Of a stretch of DNA of 64,000 bases, positions 1 to 8,272 are shown one piece after another (position 1 is the first letter of the stretch; the number at the start of each line of letters is the position of its first letter). The translations under genes were made by a program, and so were the position numbers. Origin of the DNA: Streptomyces sp. DG2A-72 (GTDB taxonomy: Bacteria; Actinomycetota; Actinomycetes; Streptomycetales; Streptomycetaceae); contig NZ_JASTLC010000001.1 of assembly GCF_030499575.1 (NCBI RefSeq), positions 2,442,001 to 2,506,000 of the forward strand, in the 5' to 3' direction. Under the pieces are notes generated by a model, which saw only the letters and a program-made list of their open reading frames with translations, had not been told where the DNA came from and made no database searches.

Positions 1-172
1 CGGCGACGACACCGAGGGAGGCACGGTCGAACAGGACGGCCAGGAGCAGGAGCGGCCCGGCGGCAAGCGCCCCACGCGTCACCGCCATCCAGGGCACCGG
101 GCCGCGCTGGGCGCGGAGGGCATGGGCGAGCCAGGGCGGGAGGACGAACGAAGCGAACGCGGGGCGTGACAC
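1..172 (-). CDS. Membrane protein N-terminus, possibly FUSC family (partial)
   Basis: The reading frame starts at a GTG at 172 and runs off the left edge, giving 57 residues. An AGGAG sits five bases before the GTG. A basic, tryptophan-containing leader with the motif LPPWLAHALRAQRG is followed by a hydrophobic run (GPLLLLAVLF, about residues 39-48), typical of an inner-membrane protein start. The leader resembles actinobacterial FUSC (fusaric acid resistance-like) membrane proteins, but this is recall and only the N-terminus is visible. It is transcribed away from the pseudogene that follows. Confidence 0.45.
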   Translation of the reverse strand, partial: MSRPAFASFVLPPWLAHALRAQRGPVPWMAVTRGALAAGPLLLLAVLFDRASLGVVA

Positions 173-352
173 AGGGCTCCTGTCGGGACGAGGGCGCGGG
201 GTTTGCCTTCGGGCGACGGTGGCCGGGCTTTCGGTGTGTGGCTTCTACGGTAGATCGGCTTCCTGGAGGGGATGGAACGGTCGTATTTCGGGAGTGTGAC
301 GACCCGTGGCAGAGGCATGTTCTTTATGAACGCAACGGGGTGCCGGCAACGA

Positions 353-2104
353 TCACCCCGTCCACACGAGGTCTCTCGGGTCGCCTGTCTCCCGGTTGTC
401 CGGCCGGCGGAACCCTCCGAGACACGTCCGTCGGAAGTGAGGACGCGATGGGCGCCATGGATCCCGGGTTTGCCGGCCAGGTGCTGGCCGACGGCTACGG
501 CGTGCGTACCGACGAGGGCACCTACATCACCGTAGGTCGTCCATGTCCCGGCCGGCATCGCGAGCAGGGCGGCCCGCAGGTCCTTCCACCCCGGCCACTC
601 GTCCGCCTGTCGCATTCCGTCGATCGGCCCCGGCCACAACGTGACCGCTCGCTCCGCCAGTTCGTCGGCGCGGGCAAGGATCTGCGCCTTGCCCCAGCGT
701 TCCTGGTCAGCGATCCACTGGTTCATGCGCAGCGCACTCGAGTCGAGGATCTCCTGCTTGCGGCGGAACGGATGATTCGAGAGACGGGCGTTGTCGACGG
801 ACAGAGTGAGATTGCCGAGGGTGTGCACCAGTTGGGTGTGGAGTTCCTCCGCGCTCTGCCCGTCGTCGGCCTCTTCCGCGAGCAACTCGTACCACTTCTG
901 GTTCGGTCGCTGTGGCAGCACATGCTCAACGGTGGCTTGGTGCGGATCGCCTGACGGACATCGTCGTCGGTCGGCCAAACGCGCACGCCGCCTCTCCGCT
1001 TGGGGAGGTAGCGCAGCGTGGCCTCGGCCACGGAACGGTCCTTCTCCAACTCCTTGGGCATCTCCATGAAGACCCTGTTGAGGCCGGTCGTCGACACCTG
1101 ACACAGCAGCCTGCGCACCATGTAGCTCTCGGCATACCCCAGCGCCTGGGCAGCCTCGCGTGCCGTGGCCCGACCGCTGTCGACACTGTCGAGCAGATAG
1201 AGCGCGAGGGGGTAGTGGGTCTGGCCGCCCCACTGGGCCAGCCTCTCCAGGGCCGTACGCAGTTCCGCATCGCGTTCCCGCTCGGGTTCGAGGATCCGCA
1301 TCAGCCGCTCGGCGCGCTGCGCGAGGGCGGCGATCTCCGACTGCAGGGCTTCCTCGTCACCGCTGAAGGGCTCCAGCCGGCGCTGTTGCTCGCGGTAGAT
1401 CTCGGTCTGCCTGGCCCTGCTGCTGCCGGTCACCACGAGGTCGAGCCGGACGAGCAACTCCAGGTTCTGCGGCCCGAGTTGCTCCTGCATGGGCAGCCAC
1501 AGGCTCCGATACACGTTCTCGCCCCGGTTGGGCAGGCACATGAAGACGTAGTTGCGCAGCAGGTCGCTCTGGCTGAGCCCGACACCGGTGTTGTTGATCG
1601 ACTCGAGGATGCGGTAGACGTTGTCGCCCTTCTCCTCGGTGATCGCGACGATGGACAGAAGGTTGTTCAGGACCGTCTCGACCGCGTCGGTCCACCCGTC
1701 CTCGTTGCCTTCCTCGCTTTCCGTGAGCACGCCCAGGAAGAACCGGTAGGCCTGCGTCGAGGGCTCACCGAAGGCGGGCGGTCGTGATCGGCCTTCATCC
1801 GCTCGCCGCGCTCCCGGTAGCTGTCTCGGAGCGCGGTGAAGGCGAGCCTGAGCGTGGTGAGCCGCTGCTGGCCGTCGACCACCAGCCAGCGCTGCAGCCC
1901 GCCCGGGACCACCCGTTCCGGCGCCAGGACGACGGAGTCGAGGAAGTGCAACGGCGTGGAGCCGTCTTCGAGGTACTGCTCCACCAGTTCCAGTACGTCG
2001 TCCCAGAGCCGCCGCGACGGCGTTCCAGGTGGGGGAGAAGCAGTTCCAGGTTCCGCTCTACCAGCGCACCTACAGCTGGCAGCAGGACGAACTGCGCTGG
2101 CGTC
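353..2104 (-). pseudogene. DUF262/DUF1524 (GmrSD-like) protein with C-terminal MGMT-like domain, broken
   Basis: Pieces of one protein lie in different frames. From high to low coordinate on the minus strand they are the DUF262 signature WLVVDGQQRLTTLRLAF (near 1880), a DUF262/DUF1524 middle part ending before 960, the DUF1524 motif QATVEHVLPQ with LVHTLGNLTL (near 800-940), and an alkyltransferase-like DNA-binding domain starting PAGTWTTYGDVGAL (near 520-560). Frame changes fall near 1775, 950 and 420. The N-terminal piece containing QFQVPLYQRTYSWQQDEL is on the plus strand at about 2020-2095, so it has been inverted relative to the rest. The minus strand resumes with RLWDDVLELV. GmrSD proteins are type IV, modification-dependent restriction enzymes. 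No start codon region is left, so I treat it as a dead gene unless the sequence is misassembled. Confidence 0.8.
2011..2104 (+). other. Inverted N-terminal DUF262 segment
   Basis: This stretch read on the plus strand encodes the conserved DUF262 N-terminal motif QFQVPLYQRTYSWQQDEL, while the continuation of the same domain (RLWDDVLELV) begins on the minus strand at about 2010. The two halves join perfectly on paper if the segment is flipped. A 9-bp inverted repeat lies at its right end. The arrangement is seen directly. Whether it is a real inversion or an assembly artefact cannot be told from the sequence. Confidence 0.75.
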
Positions 2105-2114
2105 ACCAGCGCAG
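2092..2114. repeat. 9-bp perfect inverted repeat at inversion edge
   Basis: CTGCGCTGG at 2092-2100 and CCAGCGCAG at 2106-2114 flank a five-base loop. The repeat lies exactly where homology of the inverted DUF262 segment ends, so it may mark the fold-back or breakpoint. Confidence 0.7.
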
Positions 2115-2128
2115 GGGCTGCCGGGCCG

Positions 2129-2917
2129 TCAGGATCCCCGCAGTCCAGCGTGCCCTGCCGCCGCCGCTGCGAACAGTGACTCCGCGCTCGCCACCGCCAG
2201 GGACAAGGCGTCCGAGCCGGGTCCGAGGCCGGCGACGACGGCATCGACCTCGCGGAGACCGGCCCGCTCCAACAACCGCTTCTCATTCGTCACCCACTCC
2301 CTGCGCGCCGCCAGCACCCCGTGCCCGGTCTGCACGGCGGCCGTGGCGATGGCACCGGCGACCTCCGTGAGGCGGCCCGCGGGGGCGTGGTTGGCCTTGG
2401 CGTACGTCAAGGTGGCCTGGGCCGTGCCGTACCAGCGCTCGCTCGCCGTACGTGCCAGCTTCTCCGGATACGCGGCCGGTCGGGGCAGCTCACCCCGAAG
2501 CACGTGGTTGACGGCAAGCTCCGCCACCACCAAGTAGCTGGGGATCCCCGCGAGATGGAACATCAGCGGCTCCACTCGGAACCGCCCCTCCTGCGCCTCC
2601 GCCAACTCGTGCTCAACGACGTCGAGATCGCGATAGTGCACATCGACTCGCCGCCCGTCGATCGTCAGCCACGCACCCCCGTTGAACACCCCGCCACCCC
2701 AACCGCCCACCTCCGAGACCTCGCCCTCCCAGCCGACGGCGCGGAGGTCTGCGGGGTCGAAGGAGCCGCGGTAATAGACGGCCAGATCCCAGTCACTCTC
2801 CGACGTGTGCGTGCCCTGGGCGCGGGAGCCGCCGAGGGCCACGGCCCGGACTGTGGGCAGGGAGGCCAGGCGGTCGGCGGTGGTGTCGAGGAACGCGGCG
2901 TCGGTGAGAACGGGCAC
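2129..2917 (-). CDS. Nucleotidyltransferase domain protein
   Basis: This 262-residue protein carries the polymerase-beta-like nucleotidyltransferase signature: GGS at residues 29-31 followed by SDWDL at 41-45, whose two aspartates would bind the catalytic metal. Such proteins transfer NMP groups to small molecules or proteins. Minimal versions are also found as antitoxin or antibiotic-modifying enzymes, and the substrate here is unknown. The GTG start at 2917 has GGAG seven bases upstream and begins MPVLTDAAFL. An earlier in-frame extension to 3028 is low-complexity and unlikely. The 3' end lies next to the rearranged DUF262 remnant, so the last residues may not be original. Confidence 0.75.
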   Translation of the reverse strand: MPVLTDAAFLDTTADRLASLPTVRAVALGGSRAQGTHTSESDWDLAVYYRGSFDPADLRAVGWEGEVSEVGGWGGGVFNGGAWLTIDGRRVDVHYRDLDVVEHELAEAQEGRFRVEPLMFHLAGIPSYLVVAELAVNHVLRGELPRPAAYPEKLARTASERWYGTAQATLTYAKANHAPAGRLTEVAGAIATAAVQTGHGVLAARREWVTNEKRLLERAGLREVDAVVAGLGPGSDALSLAVASAESLFAAAAAGHAGLRGS

Positions 2918-3134
2918 GTCGGGGCTCCATCGGGTGGGGGGCGTGGTCGGACAGCAGCCGCAGGGTAGGCACATCGTCCTCCCCTCCGCGATGCAAATAC
3001 GGCCGCCGTGGGGCGGGGGGCGACGCACCGCGGTCGTGCCGGTGTCGACGTCCAGGCCGATTGTCAGTGGCGTGCGCTCTAATTGATCTCGTCGTCACAG
3101 AGCGTGATGGACGAGAGCGCTACGGGGGTGCGCG

Positions 3135-3830
3135 ATGACGATGCTGGAGAGGGACGAGGGCGGTCGCGAACACGGCGCGGAGGATGGCGGCGACCTGCGG
3201 TCGACGCGCGCGCACATCTCGGCGGCCGGGCTGCGTGCCCGCGGCTGGACGCCGGGAATGGTGCGCCGACTGCTCGGTGAGCCCGATCTGTTGTGGGTCA
3301 ATCCGCACTTCCGAGCGGCTCCGCAGACTCGGCTCTACCTCGTCGAGCGGGTGGAATCCGCTGAGCGGAGCGAGAAGTTCCGGGCGGTGGCGGCGGCAGC
3401 CGCGCGACGGTCCGCGTCGGCGAAAGCGGCCGCCCTGCGCCGTCGGCAGGAGGTGCTGGCCCGGATCGCGGCGGAGCCGGTCGACGTGCCGCGTCTGGCC
3501 GAGCCGAAGCTGGCGGCCATGGCGGTCGATCACCACAACTGCCAGGACGGGGAAAAGAGTTACGAGAGGTGGGGGCACAGCGCGGACCCCGCCACAGTCG
3601 ACGGTGCCGATCCTCCCGCCCTCGACCGATGGAAGGTCGACTACCTCCGCCATCGGCTCACCCGCTACGACGAGCTCCTGAGCGGACTGCGCGGCAGCAC
3701 CGGACGCGCGGCAGCCGAGGACCTGCTCAGGCGACGCGTCTACACCGCCATCGCCGAGGCGTACCCAGACCTTGCACAGGAGTGCGAACGACAGCTGCGT
3801 GAACGGGAGTGGGGTCCACCGCCGGAATGA
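3135..3830 (+). CDS. Conserved hypothetical protein
   Basis: This 231-residue protein has no family I can name. It is rich in Arg and Ala and has a conserved-looking core (GWTPGMVRRLLGEPDLLWVN, about residues 37-56) and a central helix of Ala/Arg/Lys. HH and C residues sit near 136-140 (DHHNC). The opening GWTP...LLGEPD resembles Streptomyces hypothetical proteins that may bind nucleic acid, but I have no firm evidence for this. There is no signal peptide or membrane segment. The gene stands alone between a nucleotidyltransferase transcribed away from it and a GNAT pseudogene downstream. Confidence 0.7.
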   Translation: MTMLERDEGGREHGAEDGGDLRSTRAHISAAGLRARGWTPGMVRRLLGEPDLLWVNPHFRAAPQTRLYLVERVESAERSEKFRAVAAAAARRSASAKAAALRRRQEVLARIAAEPVDVPRLAEPKLAAMAVDHHNCQDGEKSYERWGHSADPATVDGADPPALDRWKVDYLRHRLTRYDELLSGLRGSTGRAAAEDLLRRRVYTAIAEAYPDLAQECERQLREREWGPPPE

Positions 3831-3902
3831 CATCTCCGGGCGAGGATGCGGCAGCGCCTGCGCCGTCGGCCGCGGCGAACCCAGCCTCCGAGCCCATGAA
3901 GG

Positions 3903-4880
3903 ATGATCAAGCTCTCCGCGTGCACGACCGTCTGGCGGCCTCCCCCTGGCTGCGCCCCGTCACTCCGGCGAGGGCCGCCGGTTCGGTCTCTGGGATCTCG
4001 CCTCACTCACCGAGGGCGCACTCGGCACCTGCGTCGACCCGGGCTCGCTCACGGTGTCGGGCGAGAAGCGCTTACGTGTCCGACTGGGCTCGTCGGGGCG
4101 CGAGTACACGTACGACGAGGACTTCGGAAGGAGGTACTGGATTCGGACACCCGGTGGCGGGTGCGGCACGGCGGGGACCGTCGCCGTGGACACCTGGCCC
4201 ATGGGCGCGGGCGCGTTGCGGCTCTCCTCGCTCTACGTCCATCCCGTGGCCGGCGGCGCGGAATCGCGTCGGCCGTCCTGGGCATGGTGTACGACGCCTG
4301 CCGCGCCGAAGGGCTGAACGGGTTCCGTCTGGACACGCACTGGACCTGGCAACGGACCGTCCGCTACTACCTCGGCCGGGGGTTGTGGGTCACGTCCTGA
4401 AAGCATGCGCTGGGGTTCGCCAGGCTTTCGTATCTGCCCCGGTATGAAGTGCTGGAGAGCGGTGGCGAGTTGACATTCCTGGTGGCCGACTCGGAAGGGC
4501 CGGGCGAAGGGTCCGCGGATGGCGGATCCACGGCGATGGTCCCGCTCCTCGTGGCCGGGAACGCCGGCGGGCGGCTCCGCCTGCGAGAGACCGAGCGGTA
4601 TCGGCGTATGCGGGATGAGCGGGACGTCGTACGCCTGTATGCGCGCTCGACACTGGCGCTGCACCTCGCGGTGGGGGGTTGGCCGTTGGTGCGAGGGGAG
4701 GAGGAGTGGTCCGAGGCCGCATGGTCGTGTGACATCGGTGAGCCGGAGGGGCTCGCCTGCAAGATCGGCGTCTTCGAGCGGGTTGCCCGGGAGGAGGGCT
4801 GGCGGGTGGAGAGCCCGTATGCCGACCGCTGGGTTCCGCCGTTCGGGGCGCGAGAAAATTCGGATGCCGTACCCGGGTGA
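3903..4880 (+). pseudogene. GNAT family N-acetyltransferase, broken
   Basis: The protein starts MIKLSACTTVWRPPPG in one frame and moves to a second frame for FGLWDLASLTEGALGTC through YWIRTPGGG and LSSLYVHPVA. It then returns to the first frame for RRRGIASAVLGMVYDACRAE, the acetyl-CoA binding motif A. An in-frame TGA at 4398-4400 sits where a Trp codon is expected in YYLGRGLWVTS-x-KHALGF. After it the frame is open to 4880 with a long C-terminal extension (WPLVRGEEEW, SCDIGEPEG). Two frameshifts (near 3960 and 4253) plus the stop make a functional product unlikely. The substrate of the family is unknown. Confidence 0.8.
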
Positions 4881-4928
4881 CAGCACGGATGATCGGCAGG
4901 TTGGCCGTTCACCGCCCGAGGAGCCGCC

Positions 4929-5348
4929 GTGATCCAGCGCGTCACCGTGCCGAGTCTCTTTCCTCCGCCGACCTACTCCCACGCCTCCGTCGTCGAGGCC
5001 GGCACGAAGCTCGCGTTCCTTGCCGGGGCCGTGCCGCTCGACGCCGAGGGGAAGCTGGTCGGGGAGGGGGATCCCGTGCGGCAGGCCGAGCAGGTGATCG
5101 CCAATCTGCGGGAGCAACTGCGGGCGGTCGGGAGCGACTTGGCCCATGTCGTGTCGACCGACGTGTATGTCGTGAGCGGTGAGACTGCGGTGCTGTCCGC
5201 CGTGTGGGACGTCGTCGAGGCATCAGGGCTCAGTACGGGACCGCACTCGTCCACGCTCCTCGGCGTCGCCTGCCTCGGCTACACCGGGCAACTGGTCGAG
5301 ATCACGGCGACGGCCGTCGTCCCCGAGCCGGAAGAGACGGGCTCATGA
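4929..5348 (+). CDS. RidA/YjgF family protein
   Basis: This 139-residue protein fits the RidA (YjgF/YER057c/UK114) fold in length and pattern: an N-terminal PPTYSHASVVEAG, a central DPVRQAEQVIANLREQL helix and a C-terminal VEITATAVV strand. RidA enzymes hydrolyse reactive enamine/imine intermediates from PLP enzymes. This divergent Streptomyces type may have another substrate. The start is the GTG at 4929. The stop overlaps the start of a possible long form of the next gene (ATGA at 5345), so the two are probably translationally coupled. Confidence 0.85.
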   Translation: MIQRVTVPSLFPPPTYSHASVVEAGTKLAFLAGAVPLDAEGKLVGEGDPVRQAEQVIANLREQLRAVGSDLAHVVSTDVYVVSGETAVLSAVWDVVEASGLSTGPHSSTLLGVACLGYTGQLVEITATAVVPEPEETGS

Positions 5349-5385
5349 CGTCCGTCGTCCCGGAACCGGAAGGGGGGCTCATGAT
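5314..5385 (+). repeat. Imperfect 36-bp tandem duplication at gene junction
   Basis: CCGTCGTCCCCGAGCCGGAA near 5314 recurs with a few changes near 5350, and each copy ends in GCTCATGA. The duplication joins the end of the RidA gene to the start of the GNAT gene and supplies two successive ATG starts (5345 and 5381). Confidence 0.7.
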
Positions 5386-5848
5386 GTCCGTCGTTCTTCG
5401 TCGGGCCTCCGCCCCGGATGCCCCCGCGGTGGCGGATGTCTGGCTGCGCTCCTACAGCGCCGCACTGCCCACCGTCCGGCGGGCCCACTCCGACGACGAG
5501 GTCCGCGCGCACATCCGGGACGTGGTGATACCGCGGGGCGCGACCTGGGTGGCGGAGGCCACGGTCGAGAGCGAGGGCGCAGGTGTGGTCGTCGGCATGA
5601 TGACCCTGGACGGCGAGGAAGTGAACGCGCTGTATCTCGACCCCGATTGGCGCGGGCGGGGCATCGGGGACAGTTTCGTCGCGCTGGCCAAGGAGCTCAG
5701 CCCCAACGGCCTCACTCTGTGGGCCTTCCAGGTCAATCACCCCGCCCAGCGCTTCTACGAACGGCACGGCTTCGCGGAGGTCCACCGCACCGACGGCAGC
5801 GGCAACGAGGAGCGCGAGCCCGATATTCGGTATGCCTGGCGGCCCTGA
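5381..5848 (+). CDS. GNAT family N-acetyltransferase
   Basis: This 155-residue acetyltransferase has motif A as DPDWRGRGIG (acetyl-CoA pyrophosphate loop) and a downstream QVNHPAQRFYERHGFAEV, the usual C-terminal half of the GNAT fold. It transfers an acetyl group to an amine, and the substrate is not evident. I chose the ATG at 5381 because GGAAGGGGGG precedes it. The ATG at 5345, overlapping the RidA stop, would add 12 residues copied from the RidA tail by a local duplication. It is likely co-transcribed with the RidA gene. Confidence 0.85.
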   Translation: MMSVVLRRASAPDAPAVADVWLRSYSAALPTVRRAHSDDEVRAHIRDVVIPRGATWVAEATVESEGAGVVVGMMTLDGEEVNALYLDPDWRGRGIGDSFVALAKELSPNGLTLWAFQVNHPAQRFYERHGFAEVHRTDGSGNEEREPDIRYAWRP

Positions 5849-5891
5849 GCGGGTCACGGGTCATCGCTCCGATGACGGTCCCGCGCACCCG

Positions 5892-6611
5892 TCACTCCGA
5901 CGGCGGTCCCCACACCCTCCTCTTCGGCACCGGCTTCGCATAACTCCCCGCCCTGCTCGTCATCAGCCCCAATGCCACCAGCGACTCGGCCAGCTTCACC
6001 GCGGCCCCGACTCCGTCGACAACGGGAATGCCCAGCTTCTCCCCCACCGCCCGCTGCAGCCCCGTCATTCCGGCGCACCCCAGCACAAGAACCTCCGCTC
6101 CGGCAGCGCACGCCCGCTCGGCCGCCGTCAGGAACGCCGCCTCCGTGCGCGCGGGGTCACCCAGGTCGAGAACGCTCAGCCCCGTGCCCACGACGGCCGC
6201 GCAATTGCGCCCCACGCCCGCCGTCTCCAGACTGTCCTCGATCTGCCCGCTCGACCGCTCCAGCGTGGTCACCACTCCGTACCGCCGACCGAGCAGACAC
6301 GCCAGATGCGCCGCCGCCTCCGTGATGTCGACGACCGGTACGTCCACCAACTCCCGGACGCCCTCTCGCCCGTGTTCCCCGAAACCGGCCATGACCACGG
6401 CGTCGTACGCAGGACCCTCGTACGTCCGCAACAGGTCGATGACCGCCGCGGCCGACAGATAGCTGTCCAGCCAGCCCTCCGCCGACTCGGGTCCCCACGC
6501 GGGGGTCAGCCCGGTCACGGTGGTGCCCGGGCCTGCGGCGGCCCGGGCACCTCGTACGATCTCCGCAGTCATCTCCTGCGTGGTGTTGCAGTTGGTGACG
6601 ACGATCCGCAC
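5892..6611 (-). CDS. Asp/Glu/hydantoin racemase family protein
   Basis: This 239-residue protein opens RIVVTNCNTTQEMT, the signature of the Asp/Glu/hydantoin racemase superfamily. The C-terminal catalytic Cys is present in LVLGCAGM. The position where racemases carry the first catalytic Cys reads MAGFGEHG, with Gly in its place, the arrangement known from arylmalonate decarboxylase. It may therefore not be a two-base racemase. The GTG start at 6611 is five bases after the stop of the NCS1 permease gene, so the two form an operon. The permease suggests a hydantoin, allantoin or related ureide substrate. Confidence 0.85.
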   Translation of the reverse strand: MRIVVTNCNTTQEMTAEIVRGARAAAGPGTTVTGLTPAWGPESAEGWLDSYLSAAAVIDLLRTYEGPAYDAVVMAGFGEHGREGVRELVDVPVVDITEAAAHLACLLGRRYGVVTTLERSSGQIEDSLETAGVGRNCAAVVGTGLSVLDLGDPARTEAAFLTAAERACAAGAEVLVLGCAGMTGLQRAVGEKLGIPVVDGVGAAVKLAESLVALGLMTSRAGSYAKPVPKRRVWGPPSE

Positions 6612-6616
6612 GTTCC

Positions 6617-8095
6617 TCAGACCTCCACGGGCTTCTCGGAAACGGATGCGGGGGTAGCCGCCCGCTCGCTGCGGCAGAGCAGCACATAGAGCCCCGCCGC
6701 CAACGCGGTGCCGATGAACCACGAGTACGGCGCCACATCGCTGAACGTCTTCACCAGGGCCAGCACCGCCGCGACTCCCGCCGCCGGCAGGAACGCCCAC
6801 AGGGCCTTGGGGTTGACACCCTTCCTGTAGTAATAGCGTGAGCCGGGCGTGGCGTCGAACAACTCGTTGACATCGACCCGGCCGCGCTTGACCCAGTAGT
6901 AGTCGACCATGATCACGCCGAAGAGGGGTCCCAGGAAGGCGCCCAGGCCGCCGAGGAAGTATTGGACGACCGTCGGGTTCGAGAAGAGGTTCCACGGCGT
7001 CACCACCAGCGCGGCCACCGTGCTGATCATGCCGCCGATCTTGAAGGTGATCTTCTGGGGCCAGACGTTGGCGAGGTCGTACGCCGGTGAGACGAAGTTG
7101 GCGACGATGTTGACGCCCATGGTGGCGATGGCGAAGGTCAGGGCCGCCAGTACCAGTACCCAGGTGTTGCCGACCTTGGCGACCAGCTCCGCCGGGTCGG
7201 TGATGGCCTCGCCGAAGACCTCCAGCGAGCCGGCCGTGACGATCACGGACACGACCACGAAGGCGGTCGAGTTGATCGGCAGGCCCCAGAAGTTGCCGCG
7301 GCGCACGGTGCGATAGTCCGGCGCGAAGCGGGAGAAGTCGCAGAAGTTGAGCATCAGGGTGCCGTACGTGGCGAGGATCAGGCCGATCGCGCCGAACCAC
7401 TGCCGCCACTGCTCGCCGACGGAGACCGGGTGCGGGGTCGAGGTGAGCGAGATGGTCCAGCCGGCCTTGGCCAGGACCCAGACCGCCAGCGCGATCATCA
7501 CCACCCAGATCGCCGGTCCGCAGAAGTCCTGGAACTTCCGCACCGACTCCATGCCCCGGCTGATGATCGCCGCCTGGATCAGCCAGAGCGACAGGAAGGA
7601 CACCCAGCCGAGCGCGTCCAGGCCGAGGAAGGAGCTGTGGGTCCAGGACTCCAGTCCCGGCCAGGCGGCGAGCAGCATCACGTTGACCGCGACGGAGGCC
7701 AGGTAGGTCTGGATGCCGTACCACATGATGGCGATCACGGCCCTGATCAGCGCGGGGATATTCGCACCCCAGACGCCGAAGCTGATGCGGCTGACGACCG
7801 GGAAGGGCACGCCGTGGCGCTGGCCGATGCTGCCCATCCAGTTCATGCCGATGTAGATGAGCACGAAGCCGACGAGCAGGGACGTGAAGACCTGCCACAC
7901 GTTCATGCCGAGGACGAGCAGGCCGGCGGCGAAGGTGTAGTTGCCCAGGTTGTGGACGTCGGACATCCACATGGCGAAGAGGTCGAAGACCTTCCAGTTG
8001 CGCTTGCCCGCGGGGGCGAGGTCTTCGTTGGTGAGCCGGGGATCGGGGACGAACGCTGCTGTGCCGGTGGCTTCGGCACGGTCGGCGAGGGACAC
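6617..8095 (-). CDS. NCS1 family nucleobase/hydantoin/allantoin transporter
   Basis: This 492-residue polytopic membrane protein has about 12 hydrophobic segments. It belongs to the nucleobase:cation symporter-1 family (Mhp1, PucI): an N-terminal LTNEDLAPAGKRNWKVFDLF, then MWMSDVHNLGNYTFAAG in helix 1, and GVWGANIPALIRAVIAIMWY. Family members import hydantoins, allantoin, uracil or cytosine with Na+ or H+. The start is a GTG at 8095 preceded by GGAGG. It is first in an operon with the racemase-like gene and diverges from a GntR regulator, with a palindromic operator between them. Confidence 0.92.
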   Translation of the reverse strand: MSLADRAEATGTAAFVPDPRLTNEDLAPAGKRNWKVFDLFAMWMSDVHNLGNYTFAAGLLVLGMNVWQVFTSLLVGFVLIYIGMNWMGSIGQRHGVPFPVVSRISFGVWGANIPALIRAVIAIMWYGIQTYLASVAVNVMLLAAWPGLESWTHSSFLGLDALGWVSFLSLWLIQAAIISRGMESVRKFQDFCGPAIWVVMIALAVWVLAKAGWTISLTSTPHPVSVGEQWRQWFGAIGLILATYGTLMLNFCDFSRFAPDYRTVRRGNFWGLPINSTAFVVVSVIVTAGSLEVFGEAITDPAELVAKVGNTWVLVLAALTFAIATMGVNIVANFVSPAYDLANVWPQKITFKIGGMISTVAALVVTPWNLFSNPTVVQYFLGGLGAFLGPLFGVIMVDYYWVKRGRVDVNELFDATPGSRYYYRKGVNPKALWAFLPAAGVAAVLALVKTFSDVAPYSWFIGTALAAGLYVLLCRSERAATPASVSEKPVEV

Positions 8096-8165
8096 GGGGC
8101 CTCCATGGACAGGGGACGGAGGAGGAAGGCTTTACGGTGGCTTGTTTTCGCTCACTTGGCAACAC

Positions 8166-8181
8166 GTTTGGTATACCAAAC
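8166..8181. promoter_or_regulatory. GntR/FadR-type operator palindrome
   Basis: GTTTGGTATACCAAAC is a perfect 16-bp palindrome lying 71 bp before the permease start and 92 bp before the divergent GntR gene. The core TTGGTATACCAA has the TGGTnnnACCA-like layout of FadR-subfamily GntR sites, so the adjacent regulator is the likely ligand-responsive binder. Confidence 0.8.
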
Positions 8182-8272
8182 TGCCGACATGGTCCTCCCG
8201 TCAACCGTTCCGACCGATGTCATTGCTGTTAACGCTCCGTAAAACACGCCCTGAGTCGGCGAAGATGGCTCC

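Noticed and set aside
2029..2370. 113-residue plus-strand ORF starting at the DUF262 motif
   Set aside because: Only its first 24 residues are DUF262-like. The remainder is an antisense shadow of the nucleotidyltransferase.
5892..8204. 770-residue open frame on the minus strand across racemase and permease
   Set aside because: Its first two thirds are an Arg/His/Pro-rich shadow of the NCS1 permease in another frame. Only the last 240 residues (the racemase) are real.
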